Shown here one piece after another: positions 55,783 to 64,000 of a stretch of DNA of 64,000 bases. A program made the position numbers and the translations under genes. Source of the DNA: Paenirhizobium daejeonense (GTDB taxonomy: Bacteria > Pseudomonadota > Alphaproteobacteria > Rhizobiales > Rhizobiaceae); contig NZ_JACLAL010000003.1 of the NCBI RefSeq assembly GCF_014280875.1, positions 434,001 through 498,000 on the forward strand. The letters are read 5' to 3'. How positions within the stretch are numbered: the stretch's first letter is position 1; each line of letters begins with the position of its first letter. The notes beneath the pieces are model-generated. The model worked only from the letters and a program-made list of their open reading frames with translations. It searched no databases and was not told the origin of the DNA.

Positions 55783-55810
55783 GCCGGCTCCTGCTTTCTG
55801 CAAGAAATGA

Positions 55811-55841
55811 AAAACCCGGGTGCCTCGCGGCCCCGGGTTTT
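55811..55841. terminator. Bidirectional terminator before rpoH
   Basis: AAAACCCGGG (55811-55820) and CCCGGGTTTT (55832-55841), a perfect ten-base inverted repeat with A and T flanks, serving both convergent genes. Confidence 0.9.
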
Positions 55842-55866
55842 CTCGTTTCATTCGTCTTTCGGAGGA

Positions 55867-56769
55867 TCAGGCTTCGACGACGCGGAGCTGGGAGGCGCGT
55901 TCCAGCGCCTCCTTCTGGACGGCCTCCTGCACCTTTTCGAAGGCGCGAACCTCGATCTGGCGAACGCGTTCGCGGCTGATGTCGAACTCGGAGGACAGTT
56001 CCTCGAGGGTCACCGGATCTTCCGCGAGGCGGCGAGCCTCGAAGATGCGGCGTTCGCGGTCGTTGAGAACGCTCATGGCGCGGGCCAGCATGCGACGACG
56101 GGTCTCCAGTTCGTCCTGCTCGATCAGCACTTCTTCCTGGCTGTCGTGATCGTCCACCAGCCAATCCTGCCACTGGCCGGATTCGCCCTCGGTGGCGCGG
56201 ATCGGAGCGTTCAGTGAGGCGTCGCCGGAAAGGCGACGGTTCATCGAAATGACTTCCTCTTCCGAAACATTGAGCTTGGTGGCGATTTCCGCCACCTGCT
56301 CAGGCTTCAAGTCGCCTTCCTCGATTGCCTGGATCTTGCCCTTCAGCCTGCGGAGGTTGAAGAACAGCCGCTTTTGGTTTGCGGTGGTGCCCATCTTCAC
56401 GAGCGACCAAGAGCGCAGGATGTATTCCTGGATCGAGGCCTTGATCCACCACATGGCATAGGTTGCCAGACGGAAGCCGCGTTCCGGGTCAAACTTCTTG
56501 ACGGCCTGCATCAGGCCGACATTGCCCTCGGACACGACTTCACCGATCGGCAGACCGTAGCCGCGATATCCCATGGCGATCTTGGCGACGAGGCGCAAGT
56601 GGCTGGTGACGAGCTTGTGGGCAGCATCGCGGTCGCCATGTTCGGCGTAACGCTTCGCGAGCATATATTCCTGCTGCGGCTCCAGCATCGGGAACTTGCG
56701 GATTTCGTCGAGATAACGATTGAGGCCGGCTTCACCGGCGGTAATGGTAGGCAGAGTATTGCGGGCCAT
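55867..56769 (-). CDS. rpoH: RNA polymerase sigma-32 factor RpoH
   Basis: A 300-residue sigma-70-family factor for heat-shock genes. Region 1.2 is followed by region 2 (SHLRLVAKIAMGYRGYGLP, FRLATYAMWWIKASIQEYI), the RpoH box QKRLFFNLRRLKGK (about 132-145), region 3 and region 4 with the helix-turn-helix (EELSSEFDISRERVRQIEV). It starts MARNTLPTIT, preceded by GGGGG/TGC at the ribosome site. Rhizobia often have more than one RpoH; which one this is cannot be told here. Confidence 0.95.
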   Translation of the reverse strand: MARNTLPTITAGEAGLNRYLDEIRKFPMLEPQQEYMLAKRYAEHGDRDAAHKLVTSHLRLVAKIAMGYRGYGLPIGEVVSEGNVGLMQAVKKFDPERGFRLATYAMWWIKASIQEYILRSWSLVKMGTTANQKRLFFNLRRLKGKIQAIEEGDLKPEQVAEIATKLNVSEEEVISMNRRLSGDASLNAPIRATEGESGQWQDWLVDDHDSQEEVLIEQDELETRRRMLARAMSVLNDRERRIFEARRLAEDPVTLEELSSEFDISRERVRQIEVRAFEKVQEAVQKEALERASQLRVVEA

Positions 56770-56938
56770 AAAGCACCCCCTTTTCCAAGTGTGGCTCCCC
56801 TTCATCCCTGGGCGAGCCGGTTCTCCGTGGATTTCCAAAACCCCACAGAAACCCACGTAACAGATAAGTGCGGCTAAACGGTGTTTCAAGCGATCACGGA
56901 TGCGTTATGACATTACGTTTTGTTAATGTCCGGAGCGC

Positions 56939-57622
56939 TCAGTAGTCGAACAGTTTGCGGTTCTCGCGCCATGTTTTGCGGAGTTTATCCCCGTCGCGAA
57001 AACCTTCTTCCAGAAGGCGGCAGCACTCGATCCTGTCATGCCTGAAGTGACGGAAATCCTGCCGCATTTCGCACCATGCCGCAAGGTGTATGCCATCGAC
57101 ATAATAGACGAGGCCGAGCGGGCGTATCGTTCTTTCCGTCTCCCGGTTTTCCGCGTCGCGATAGGCGAGCCGCAGCTTGCGTTCCTCGCGGATGGCGCGG
57201 CGCATGGTGGCGAGGTCAGCCTTCGGCTCGGGTATCTCGTGCCATCGGGAGACGTAAAGCGGCATGGCGTCGATGCCTGTCGTGTCGCAGGGTAGGACGT
57301 CGCCGATCTTGGCGGCGGCGCTGCGACCGGCGGCTTCCAGGCTGCTGTCGCCGGTGCGAGCGACGAGCGACAGACCGACGGCGATCGCCTCGATCTCTTC
57401 CGGGGAAAACATCAGCGGCGGCAGGTCGTAACCCCGGCGCATGACATAGCCGACACCGGCGGCCCCCTCGATCGGCACGCGGGAGGCCTGCAGGGCGGCG
57501 ATGTCGCGGTAGACGGTGCGCTTCGTCACCTCCAGCCGCGTGGCGATGGCTTCGGCGGTCAGAGGCGTCGGAGATGCGCGCAGCATCTGGATGATGTCGA
57601 ACATGCGGCTCGGCTGCACCAT
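56939..57622 (-). CDS. YafY-type WYL-domain transcriptional regulator
   Basis: A 227-residue protein. The N-terminal HTH_11 domain (about 3-58) is MFDIIQMLRASPTPLTAEAI with LEVTKRTVYRDIAAL, and the WYL domain (about 135-225) has AYRDAENRETERTIRPLGLVYY and HLAAWCEMRQDFRHFR. WYL domains bind nucleic acid or ligands. The divergent gene at 57718 is a DMT transporter and is the likely target. The Met at 57622 is preceded by GGAGA. Confidence 0.87.
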   Translation of the reverse strand: MVQPSRMFDIIQMLRASPTPLTAEAIATRLEVTKRTVYRDIAALQASRVPIEGAAGVGYVMRRGYDLPPLMFSPEEIEAIAVGLSLVARTGDSSLEAAGRSAAAKIGDVLPCDTTGIDAMPLYVSRWHEIPEPKADLATMRRAIREERKLRLAYRDAENRETERTIRPLGLVYYVDGIHLAAWCEMRQDFRHFRHDRIECCRLLEEGFRDGDKLRKTWRENRKLFDY

Positions 57623-57717
57623 CGCCGTCTCCCGGCCCTCCGGCCTCTGCTGACAAGAAGCTGTCAGCAGTATTCTGCTACAGCTTTTCCGTCTTTCCAA
57701 TCCGTCGAGATTTCCCC

Positions 57718-58590
57718 ATGCAGATGCCATCCTATATTGTCGGCCTCCTCAGCGTCTCGGTTGCGACCATCGCGCTCAGCACCGCGGGGCTGATGACGCG
57801 GCTGATCGACATGGACAGCGCGACGCTGCTCTTCTGGCGAGGCACGATCAGCGGCGTCTTCCTGCTTGTTTGCTTGATCGTGGTCCGGGGGAGGAGCGTC
57901 TATCGCGATTTCGCGAGCCTTGGGCTCTCTGGGCTTGCCATCTGCGTGGCATCCGCCGTCAGCGCCTCGTTCTTCATCGCGGCTCTGCACGAGACGACGG
58001 TTGCCCATGTCGCCATCATCTTCGCGACCTGTCCCTTCGCCGCTGCCGGTCTGGGCTTCCTGATGCTCGGAGAGAGGCCAGGGCGCGGCGCGCTTGCCGC
58101 AAGCGGTATCGCTCTCGCCGGTGTCGTGCTGATGATCGGGCAGGGAGGAGAAGGTTCGATCTTCGGCGATCTCCTTGCATTTGCCATGACGCTTACCATC
58201 GCGCTCTGGACCGTTCTCGTGCGCCGCTATCCGGACAAGCCGGTGCTTGCCTGCTCGGTGCTGTCAACATTGCTGAGTGCTGCCTTTGCCGCGCCCTTCG
58301 CTGCTCCGCTTGCCACGTCCAGTGGGGATCTCATGGTGGTCCTGCTCTTCGCCATCTTCGGATTTTCGCTCGGCGTGGTGCTGCTGATCGTCGGTTCGCG
58401 CCTGCTGCCGCCCGTGGAGGCGGCGCTGATCGGGGCGATGGATGCGCCGCTGGCGCCGCTCTGGGTGTGGCTGTTTGTCGGAGAGGTGCCTTCCGGCGCG
58501 ACCATGGTTGGAGGCAGCGTGGTGCTTGCAGCGGTGGGGTTGCATGTTGTCGCGACGACCAGGCAGAACATGCGGGCGCGGACCGCCTGA
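57718..58590 (+). CDS. DMT (EamA) family transporter
   Basis: A 290-residue inner membrane exporter-type protein with two EamA repeats, a paralogue of the DMT gene at 39633 (shared TLLFWRG, FATCPFAAAG, MDAPLAPLWVWL). It is divergent from the YafY-type regulator, with 95 bases between the starts, so it is probably regulated by it. Substrate unknown. Confidence 0.85.
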   Translation: MQMPSYIVGLLSVSVATIALSTAGLMTRLIDMDSATLLFWRGTISGVFLLVCLIVVRGRSVYRDFASLGLSGLAICVASAVSASFFIAALHETTVAHVAIIFATCPFAAAGLGFLMLGERPGRGALAASGIALAGVVLMIGQGGEGSIFGDLLAFAMTLTIALWTVLVRRYPDKPVLACSVLSTLLSAAFAAPFAAPLATSSGDLMVVLLFAIFGFSLGVVLLIVGSRLLPPVEAALIGAMDAPLAPLWVWLFVGEVPSGATMVGGSVVLAAVGLHVVATTRQNMRARTA

Positions 58591-58640
58591 AGGCTCTGGC
58601 CGTGATGTATCGGCATCGGAGTTGAGGTTAGGCGATCTTC

Positions 58641-61631
58641 CTAAAAATCGACCTTGAGATTGGCTTTGGCCGCGTGGGATGCCGAGCCGGAACCGAACTC
58701 GCCGGAATAACTCATGTTCAGCCGTGCGCTCTTGGTGAGCGCGACGGTGATGCCTGCCTCGGCCACCATGGCATCGTGCGGAATGATCACGCCTTCGATC
58801 AGGAAGGCGCTGCCGCCGGCAAAGGCGAAGCTGGTCGATGGGGAGAGGTCGCCGAAGGCATGACGCCAGCCGAGCATGCCGGAAACCATGAACGGTATTT
58901 CACCGGCCGTAAGGTCGGCCGACCATCGCAGGCCGAGCGTGGACAGGGCTATATCGTCGGTGGCGCCGGCTGCTGAAAGCGCTGCCGCACCGCCGTCTTC
59001 CCGGAACCCGTCGGTTCTCAGGCTGAGGTAGGCGATATTGGCGAACGGCTGCAACGTCATTTCGTCCAGCTTCGTTGTCCAGGAGATATCGGCGAATGCC
59101 TGCGCCATGGCGCTGCGATAATCCGCCGTTAGCCGGTCCTCGAAATTGCTGAAGGACACATCTCTGGCGGTCGACACCTCGTTCACCGAGTAGATGGCGC
59201 CCGCTGTGAGGCCGAGCGGGCCATAAGTACCACCGGCATAGAAGCCGAGATGATAGGTATCGTAGTCCGCCAGACGATCGAGGCTGGTGCGGCCGTAACC
59301 GAGCATGCCGCCGACGCGCCATTCGTCCGACACTGCCGCATCGGCGCCGACGAAGAGTCCGGCGGAGGTGCCGTCGATCCCGGCTGCGTTGCCGTCTCCG
59401 TCAAGCCGGTTCGTCGTGCCGTATCCTGTCGTCCAGACGCTCAGGCCTTCGGCTGTGCCCGGAAGGGAGGCGTGTACGGCGCTCATCCGGTCGAGGATGG
59501 CCTCACGCGGAATACGGCCGTCCTGCAGTGCCCGGCTCTTGAGCGAGGCATGGTCCTCGCCGCTCAACTGCGAAAAAGCATCGGTTGCCGTCGCGGCGTT
59601 CAGGGAAACGACAGCGAGATAGAGGGAGTTGGAGGCGCCGAGTGCTTCGACAGCGCCTGCGGTCGAGCGCCCGTTGGCGGTCGAGGCGACATCGGCGAAG
59701 GCCACGTCGTTGCGGTCGAGACTGAGATCGATACCGGTCCCGCCGTAGGTCAGCACCGGTGTCAGGAAGGCGAAGTCGCTTGTGACGTTTTCGAAGCTGC
59801 CGGTGATGCCGGAGGCGGCGGTGATGATCGTGTAGTCGATGCCGGGCGTATAGCTGCCGGTGCCGGAAATGAGTTCCAGCGCGCCGCCACTGATGATGAC
59901 TGCGCCAGAGACATCGATGCTGTCGGAGTTGCCGCTTGCATCGATGTCGACCTGATAGGTCGAGCCGGCCACGAAGGTCAGGTTGCCATTGACGGAGATC
60001 GTCTGCATGCCGGGGCCGGGTGAGAGCGTGCCGCCGGAATAGATGGCGAGACCCGCCGTCGTGCCGCTGCCGGAGAGAGTGCCTCCATCATAGACCCCGA
60101 CTGCGCCGAGCACCGTACCGTCGTTGGTGAGCGTGCCGCCTGTAACGTTAGCGGTGCCGCTGATGGTGCCTGTATTGGCGAAGAGGCCGTCGGTGTTGGT
60201 CAGCGATGCGATGGTTCCGTCGCTGGAGCTGGTGCCGGCATTGGTGACCGCATCCGCAACCGCGCCGCTGTTGTTGACGAAGGTGCCATTCGCTCCGATG
60301 TCGACGTCTGCAAGCGTGGCGTTGTTGACGACGGTGCCGCCGGTGACTGTCGTCGTTCCGGTGACTGTTCCGCCGGAATTGTTGGTGAAGGTACCGCCGG
60401 TGTTCTCGACCGATGCGATGGTGCCGGCATTGCTGGTGTTGCCGGCATTGGTGACATTGCGTGCCGTTGCGCCGGTGTTGTTGACCAGTGTCGCGCCTGC
60501 GGCAACGTCGGCATCGGTAATGACGAAGTTGTTGGTGACCGTTCCGCCCGTCACCGTCGTCTCGCCGGTGACTGCTCCGCCGAAATTGTTGGTGAAGGTG
60601 CCGCCGGTGTTGGCGAGCGAGGCAATATCGCCAGCATTGGACGATGTCCCGGCATTGATGACATCACCAGCCGTCGAGCCGGTCGTGTTGGTGAAAGTGC
60701 CGCCGGTTGCGACATCGACGTTGCCGAGTGTGCCGTCATTGGTGACGGTGCCGCCCGCCACTGTGGACTGGCCTGTTACTGTGCCGTCGGAATTGTTGGT
60801 GAAGATGCCTGCAGTATTCTCGACGGAGGCGAGCGTTCCCGAATTCGAGAGCGTGCCTGCATTGGTGATGTTCTCGGCGGAGGCGCCGAAGTTGTTGACC
60901 AGCGTCGCGCCCGCGGCAACATCGGCATCGGTGATGACGAAGTTATTGGTGACCGTTCCGCCCGTCACCGTCGTGTCGCCGGTGACCGTTCCGCCGGAAT
61001 TGTTGATGAAGGTGCCGCCGGTGTTGGTCAGCGAGGCAATGGTGCCGGCGTTGGAGGTCGCCCCGGCATTCGTCACGTCGCCGGCGGTCGCGCCTGTGTT
61101 GTTGATGAAGGTTCCGCTCGCGGACACGTCGACATCGCCGACATCCCCGTTGTTCGTCAGCGCTGTCGTGGCTCCGACCGCGGCACTGCCGAGCGTGCCG
61201 TTGACGGTGACATTGCCGTTGTTGAGCGTCAGCTTGCCGTTGAGATCGCCATCGATGGACAGGCCGCCGCCGTTCATCTCGACGTTGGAATTGAGCACGC
61301 CGCCGGCATTGATGCTGATCGTACCGGAACTCAGTGTGGTGCCGCCCGTGGCGGTCAGTTCGCCCGTGTTGGTGACGATGACGTTGCCGCCGGAGACATC
61401 GAGATCGGTGATGACGAAGTTGGTGGTCACCTGCGGCGAGCCGGTCGCAACCGTTGCGCCATCGCCGGTGCCGGGTGCCGAGGGGTTCCAGTTGGCGTCG
61501 TTGGAGAATTCGTTATCGGAAGCGCCGGTCCATACCGACTGCGCAAGCACCGGCAGCGCAATGGATACCGAGACCATTGCGGTGAAAAGCCCGAGATGCC
61601 GGGAATATGCCGAGAGCCGTCTTTTCCTCAT
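58641..61631 (-). CDS. Autotransporter with 69-residue passenger repeats
   Basis: A 996-residue type V secreted protein. The signal peptide is residues 1-30 (cut after VLA). The passenger is Asn/Thr/Gly-rich and predicted to be a beta-helix; at residues 158-500 it is made of five repeats of about 69 residues (three odd units and two even units differing in their first 20 residues). After a PATR-like linker (about 505-715) comes a C-terminal beta-barrel (about 715-996) ending in Phe (LKVDF). The host target is unknown. The repeat block in DNA is 60132-61160. Confidence 0.9.
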   Translation of the reverse strand: MRKRRLSAYSRHLGLFTAMVSVSIALPVLAQSVWTGASDNEFSNDANWNPSAPGTGDGATVATGSPQVTTNFVITDLDVSGGNVIVTNTGELTATGGTTLSSGTISINAGGVLNSNVEMNGGGLSIDGDLNGKLTLNNGNVTVNGTLGSAAVGATTALTNNGDVGDVDVSASGTFINNTGATAGDVTNAGATSNAGTIASLTNTGGTFINNSGGTVTGDTTVTGGTVTNNFVITDADVAAGATLVNNFGASAENITNAGTLSNSGTLASVENTAGIFTNNSDGTVTGQSTVAGGTVTNDGTLGNVDVATGGTFTNTTGSTAGDVINAGTSSNAGDIASLANTGGTFTNNFGGAVTGETTVTGGTVTNNFVITDADVAAGATLVNNTGATARNVTNAGNTSNAGTIASVENTGGTFTNNSGGTVTGTTTVTGGTVVNNATLADVDIGANGTFVNNSGAVADAVTNAGTSSSDGTIASLTNTDGLFANTGTISGTANVTGGTLTNDGTVLGAVGVYDGGTLSGSGTTAGLAIYSGGTLSPGPGMQTISVNGNLTFVAGSTYQVDIDASGNSDSIDVSGAVIISGGALELISGTGSYTPGIDYTIITAASGITGSFENVTSDFAFLTPVLTYGGTGIDLSLDRNDVAFADVASTANGRSTAGAVEALGASNSLYLAVVSLNAATATDAFSQLSGEDHASLKSRALQDGRIPREAILDRMSAVHASLPGTAEGLSVWTTGYGTTNRLDGDGNAAGIDGTSAGLFVGADAAVSDEWRVGGMLGYGRTSLDRLADYDTYHLGFYAGGTYGPLGLTAGAIYSVNEVSTARDVSFSNFEDRLTADYRSAMAQAFADISWTTKLDEMTLQPFANIAYLSLRTDGFREDGGAAALSAAGATDDIALSTLGLRWSADLTAGEIPFMVSGMLGWRHAFGDLSPSTSFAFAGGSAFLIEGVIIPHDAMVAEAGITVALTKSARLNMSYSGEFGSGSASHAAKANLKVDF
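60132..61160 (-). repeat. Tandem repeat array inside the autotransporter gene
   Basis: Five units of about 207 bases encode 69 residues each. Units 2 and 4 begin VTNNFVITDADVAAGATLVN, units 1, 3 and 5 begin with GxVDVxxxGTF, so the array is a 414-base higher-order repeat. Confidence 0.8.
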
Positions 61632-61784
61632 GATGCCCGATGCTAGCGAGGCCGCCGCAGATGCGGGTTCGCTAACAACAGGTAGACAATCATGGTTAAT
61701 GAAGTGCTACGGCGGTCCGTTGCCATGAGCGGCAAGTCCATCCGCGTCATGGCCCGCACCGTCTGTGGAGCACCCGTCATGAGA

Positions 61785-62825
61785 TCAGGAACGTGGCTGC
61801 TCGATGGTTTGCAAGGCGTCGATGATCTGCTGCATGTCGTCCGGGATCGGGGCTTCGAACGCCATGGTCTCGCCCGTCGTCGGATGCTCGAAGGCGAGGA
61901 GATAGGCGTGCAGCGCCTGACGGTGGAAACCGTTGACGATGGATTTCGCCGGTTCCGGCAGAAGGTTCGCCTTGGTCTTGAAGGCTGCGCCGTATTCAGG
62001 GTCGCCGATCAGCGGATGGCCGATATGGGCCATGTGCACGCGGATCTGATGGGTGCGGCCGGTCTCCAGCCGGCATTCGATCAAGGAGGCGAGGCAGCTT
62101 GCATCGGGCTTTTCGCCATAACGCTCCAGTACCTCGTAGTGGGTGATCGCCTCGCGAGCATCGTCACTGTCGTCGCGCTTGACGGCGCGCTTGGTGCGAT
62201 CGCCGGCGCGGCCGAGCGGCGCGTCGATCGTGCCGTGAAGCGTGCGGGGACGGCCCCAGACGATGGCCTGATATGCGCGCTCCAGCGGGCCGGTGCGGCC
62301 ATGGTCGGCAAACTGGTCGGCGAGATGACGGTGTGCCGCGTCGTTCTTGGCCACCACCATGACGCCGGAGGTTTCCTTGTCGAGGCGGTGCACAATGCCG
62401 GGGCGCTTGACGCCGCCAATGCCCGACAGGCTGTCGCCGCAATGATAGATCAGCGCATTGACCAGCGTGCCAGTCCAGTTGCCGGCACCGGGATGGACGA
62501 CCAGGCCGGCCGGTTTGGCGATGACGATCAGGTCGTCATCCTCGTAAAGCACCTCGAGCGGAATGTTCTCGCCCTTGGGTTCCGGGTCTTCTGGCTCCGG
62601 CAGAACGACGGACAGGCGGTCGCCGGGCTTGATCTTGCGCTTCGGCTCGGTGACGGCCACGCCGTTGATGGTGATCGCCCCCTGTTCGATCAGCGCCTTG
62701 ATGCGATTGCGCGAAAATTCTCCTGATAGCTCCGCCGTCAACCAGGCATCGAGCCGTCCTTCGGCGTCTTCGCCGGCAATCAGCTCTTTTCTTGACGTCT
62801 CTGTTTGTTTAAAGGGGTCGTTCAT
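61785..62825 (-). CDS. rluD: RluA-family rRNA pseudouridine synthase, RluD-like
   Basis: A 346-residue enzyme that makes pseudouridine in 23S rRNA. It has an N-terminal S4 RNA-binding domain (about 15-80; GRLDAWLTAELSGEFSRNRI) and the catalytic Asp in GIVHRLDKETSGVMV (about 137-146). LRLTGRTHQIRVH-type residues are seen at ECRLETGRTHQIRVHMAHIG. The start is MNDPFKQTETS at 62825; upstream codons are from the opposite-strand shadow. The exact rRNA target is inferred from similarity. Confidence 0.87.
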   Translation of the reverse strand: MNDPFKQTETSRKELIAGEDAEGRLDAWLTAELSGEFSRNRIKALIEQGAITINGVAVTEPKRKIKPGDRLSVVLPEPEDPEPKGENIPLEVLYEDDDLIVIAKPAGLVVHPGAGNWTGTLVNALIYHCGDSLSGIGGVKRPGIVHRLDKETSGVMVVAKNDAAHRHLADQFADHGRTGPLERAYQAIVWGRPRTLHGTIDAPLGRAGDRTKRAVKRDDSDDAREAITHYEVLERYGEKPDASCLASLIECRLETGRTHQIRVHMAHIGHPLIGDPEYGAAFKTKANLLPEPAKSIVNGFHRQALHAYLLAFEHPTTGETMAFEAPIPDDMQQIIDALQTIEQPRS

Positions 62826-62945
62826 TCTGTCATCCCGCGTGTCTACCACCGGCATTGCGGCAGAGGTTTTGCTGCCAATTGGCACAGACCGATGCGATCC
62901 ACAATCGACGGCCATGAAAATCATGGCTGGTTTTCCCGAGCTAAG

Positions 62946-62981
62946 GTTCGCAGCAGGGAAAATGCAAGAGCCCCTGCGAAC
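62946..62981. other. Leader hairpin upstream of the small membrane protein
   Basis: Perfect eight-pair stem GTTCGCAG / CTGCGAAC, 22 bases before the start at 63004. Its function is unknown; it may be a leader structure or part of the divergent rluD promoter. Confidence 0.35.
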
Positions 62982-63003
62982 GATAAGGACCCGGGATACC
63001 AGC

Positions 63004-63393
63004 ATGGCAAATGTCGAGCCCGACGAACAGGAAGAAAAGCCGCTCGATCCGGCGATGGAAAATGTCCGCCGCAAGATGGTGAAGCTCCAGCTCGTATCCG
63101 GCGGCATCATGCTCCTGATGTTCATGGCGGTGCTGGCGGCGATTGTCTACAAGGTCACGCGTAAAGATGGCGCCGAGCGTCCCGTTGCCGTTGGCGGCAG
63201 TCTTGCCGTGCCTGCCGATCAGCCGGTTGCTGCGACCGCAGCGCTCCCCGCCGGCTTCCGTGTGTTGTCGACGTCGCTTTCCGGCACGCAGATCCTGTTC
63301 TACGGCGAAGCCTCGGATGGCCAACGCAAGGCTTATGTCTTCGATATCGCCGTCGGCCGTATCGTCGCCGACGTGACGCTCTCCGCAAACTGA
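63004..63393 (+). CDS. Small membrane protein, DUF6476-like
   Basis: A 129-residue protein with a cytoplasmic N terminus (MANVEPDEQEEKPLDPAMEN), one membrane segment (about residues 33-53, LVSGGIMLLMFMAVLAAIVY) and a small C-terminal domain with FRVLSTSLSGTQILFYGE. It resembles DUF6476-type proteins of Alphaproteobacteria, with no known role. It is divergent from the rluD-like gene and nine bases upstream of a TrmH-type gene, so the latter two are an operon. Confidence 0.7.
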   Translation: MANVEPDEQEEKPLDPAMENVRRKMVKLQLVSGGIMLLMFMAVLAAIVYKVTRKDGAERPVAVGGSLAVPADQPVAATAALPAGFRVLSTSLSGTQILFYGEASDGQRKAYVFDIAVGRIVADVTLSAN

Positions 63394-63402
63394 CGGTTTC
63401 CC

Positions 63403-64000
63403 GTGTCCGGACGCACCTTCATCACCATCGAGGATCCGAAAGACCCCCGGATTGCGGAATTCTCCCAGATCCGCGAGCGGGACCTGACGGGGCGCTCCGG
63501 GCGCTTCATCGCCGAGGGAACGGTCGTCCTCAGGATGCTGGCCGCGGCGCATCGGGCGGCTCGCGATTTCCGGGCGGAAAAGATCCTGCTCCTGAAAAAC
63601 CGCGTGGACGGTGTCGGCGATATCCTTGCCGCTTTTCCCGAAGATATTCCGGTTTATATCGCCGATGCAGCGGTGATCGATGCCATTGCCGGCTTTCACC
63701 TGCATCGCGGCGTGCTGGCGCTTGGACAACGGCTGTCTGTTGCCGAGCCGGCTGATCTCGTCGGTCGGTTGCCCGAGACATCGCTGGTACTGGTCGGCTG
63801 CGGGATTTCCAACCATGACAATGTCGGCTCCCTGTTTCGCAACGCCGCCGCATTTTCCGCCGATGCGGTGTTGCTCGACGAGACCAGTTGCGACCCGCTT
63901 TATCGCAAGGCGCTCAGGGTATCTGTCGGTTCGGTGCTGGCTACCCCCTATGCGCGCGGCGGTTCCGCCGAGGCCATGCTGTCGTCGCTTGCTGACGCGG
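63403..64000 (+). CDS. TrmH-family RNA 2'-O-methyltransferase, 3'-truncated
   Basis: The frame is open to the window edge (199 codons visible). Translation begins MSGRTFITIEDPKDPRIAEF from GTG at 63403. The SpoU/TrmH motif 1 NHDNVGSLFRNAAAF is at about 135-149, and the later segment ALRVSVGSVLATPYARG follows. It has the N-terminal substrate-binding part and probably 2'-O-methylates rRNA or tRNA. The end, with motif 3, is outside the window. Confidence 0.85.
   Translation, partial: MSGRTFITIEDPKDPRIAEFSQIRERDLTGRSGRFIAEGTVVLRMLAAAHRAARDFRAEKILLLKNRVDGVGDILAAFPEDIPVYIADAAVIDAIAGFHLHRGVLALGQRLSVAEPADLVGRLPETSLVLVGCGISNHDNVGSLFRNAAAFSADAVLLDETSCDPLYRKALRVSVGSVLATPYARGGSAEAMLSSLADA

Noticed and set aside
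60132..61160. Regularly spaced repeats taken as a possible CRISPR array
   Set aside because: Units are about 207 bases, adjoining and in one reading frame; they encode protein repeats.
60124..61728. 534-codon plus-strand frame over the autotransporter repeats
   Set aside because: It is the reverse complement of the Asn/Thr/Gly repeat array, giving a Val/Pro/Ser-rich periodic sequence. The minus-strand product has a signal peptide and barrel.

Overview
The window is a stretch of chromosome from an alphaproteobacterium of the order Hyphomicrobiales, most likely the family Rhizobiaceae. The evidence is high GC content with dense gene packing; a divergent dctA / dctBD locus with a sigma-54 promoter and two DctD-type upstream sites; the polyol operon order smoC-smoE-F-G-K-S-mtlK; a RopB/Omp25-type outer membrane protein; an RpoH sigma factor; a ceramide-glucosyltransferase-like enzyme; and copies of intergenic palindromic repeats of the kind common in rhizobial genomes. 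Genus cannot be fixed by reading alone. No insertion sequence, prophage or CRISPR array was seen. Both ends cut genes: a chemoreceptor at the left and a TrmH-family RNA methyltransferase at the right.

Layout. 1-5.8 kb: 3' part of a chemoreceptor, an outer membrane beta-barrel protein, then serC and serA (serine biosynthesis), each with its own terminator and a structured leader before serC. 5.8-10.7 kb: a DMT exporter/TetR pair with a palindromic operator, a Tim44-like membrane protein, a GFA-type zinc protein, a lysozyme-like lipoprotein, and an orphan gene of lower GC next to a tRNA-Met(CAT). 11-13.4 kb: mnmA and a dipeptide epimerase-type enolase (dgcA-like). 13.5-23.4 kb: a nine-gene polyol (sorbitol/mannitol) uptake and catabolism unit on the minus strand. 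23.5-25.9 kb: a spermidine-synthase-like protein, a 650-base gene-free region holding a structured C-rich element and two TTAAC-N2-GTTAA inverted repeats, and two MarR regulators, one HpaR-like. 25.9-30.8 kb: dctD, dctB and dctA.

30.8-42.2 kb: mixed accessory metabolism. It holds a ribbon-helix-helix protein, a glyoxalase-fold protein, a Tat-exported small subunit with its GMC flavoprotein dehydrogenase, a ceramide glucosyltransferase, ung, a DadA/PuuB-type FAD oxidase followed by an aldehyde dehydrogenase, a DMT exporter and a RidA imine deaminase, a DUF1236-like exported protein and a flavodoxin-fold NAD(P)H dehydrogenase. 42.3-50 kb: a catabolic unit of unknown substrate, with a taurine/NMT1-type ABC importer, a cytosine-deaminase-like amidohydrolase, a GlcD-type FAD oxidase, a creatininase-family amidohydrolase and a LysR regulator. 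A 26-bp inverted repeat shared by two promoters ties them together. This is the best candidate here for an undescribed pathway.

50-64 kb: a secreted transglutaminase-like peptidase homologue that has lost its catalytic Cys and His, a DMT transporter, purA, a large acidic single-pass membrane protein, rpoH, a YafY/WYL regulator divergent from a fourth DMT transporter, an autotransporter with a 69-residue repeat arranged as a 138-residue higher-order repeat, rluD-like pseudouridine synthase, a small membrane protein and the truncated trmH-like gene.
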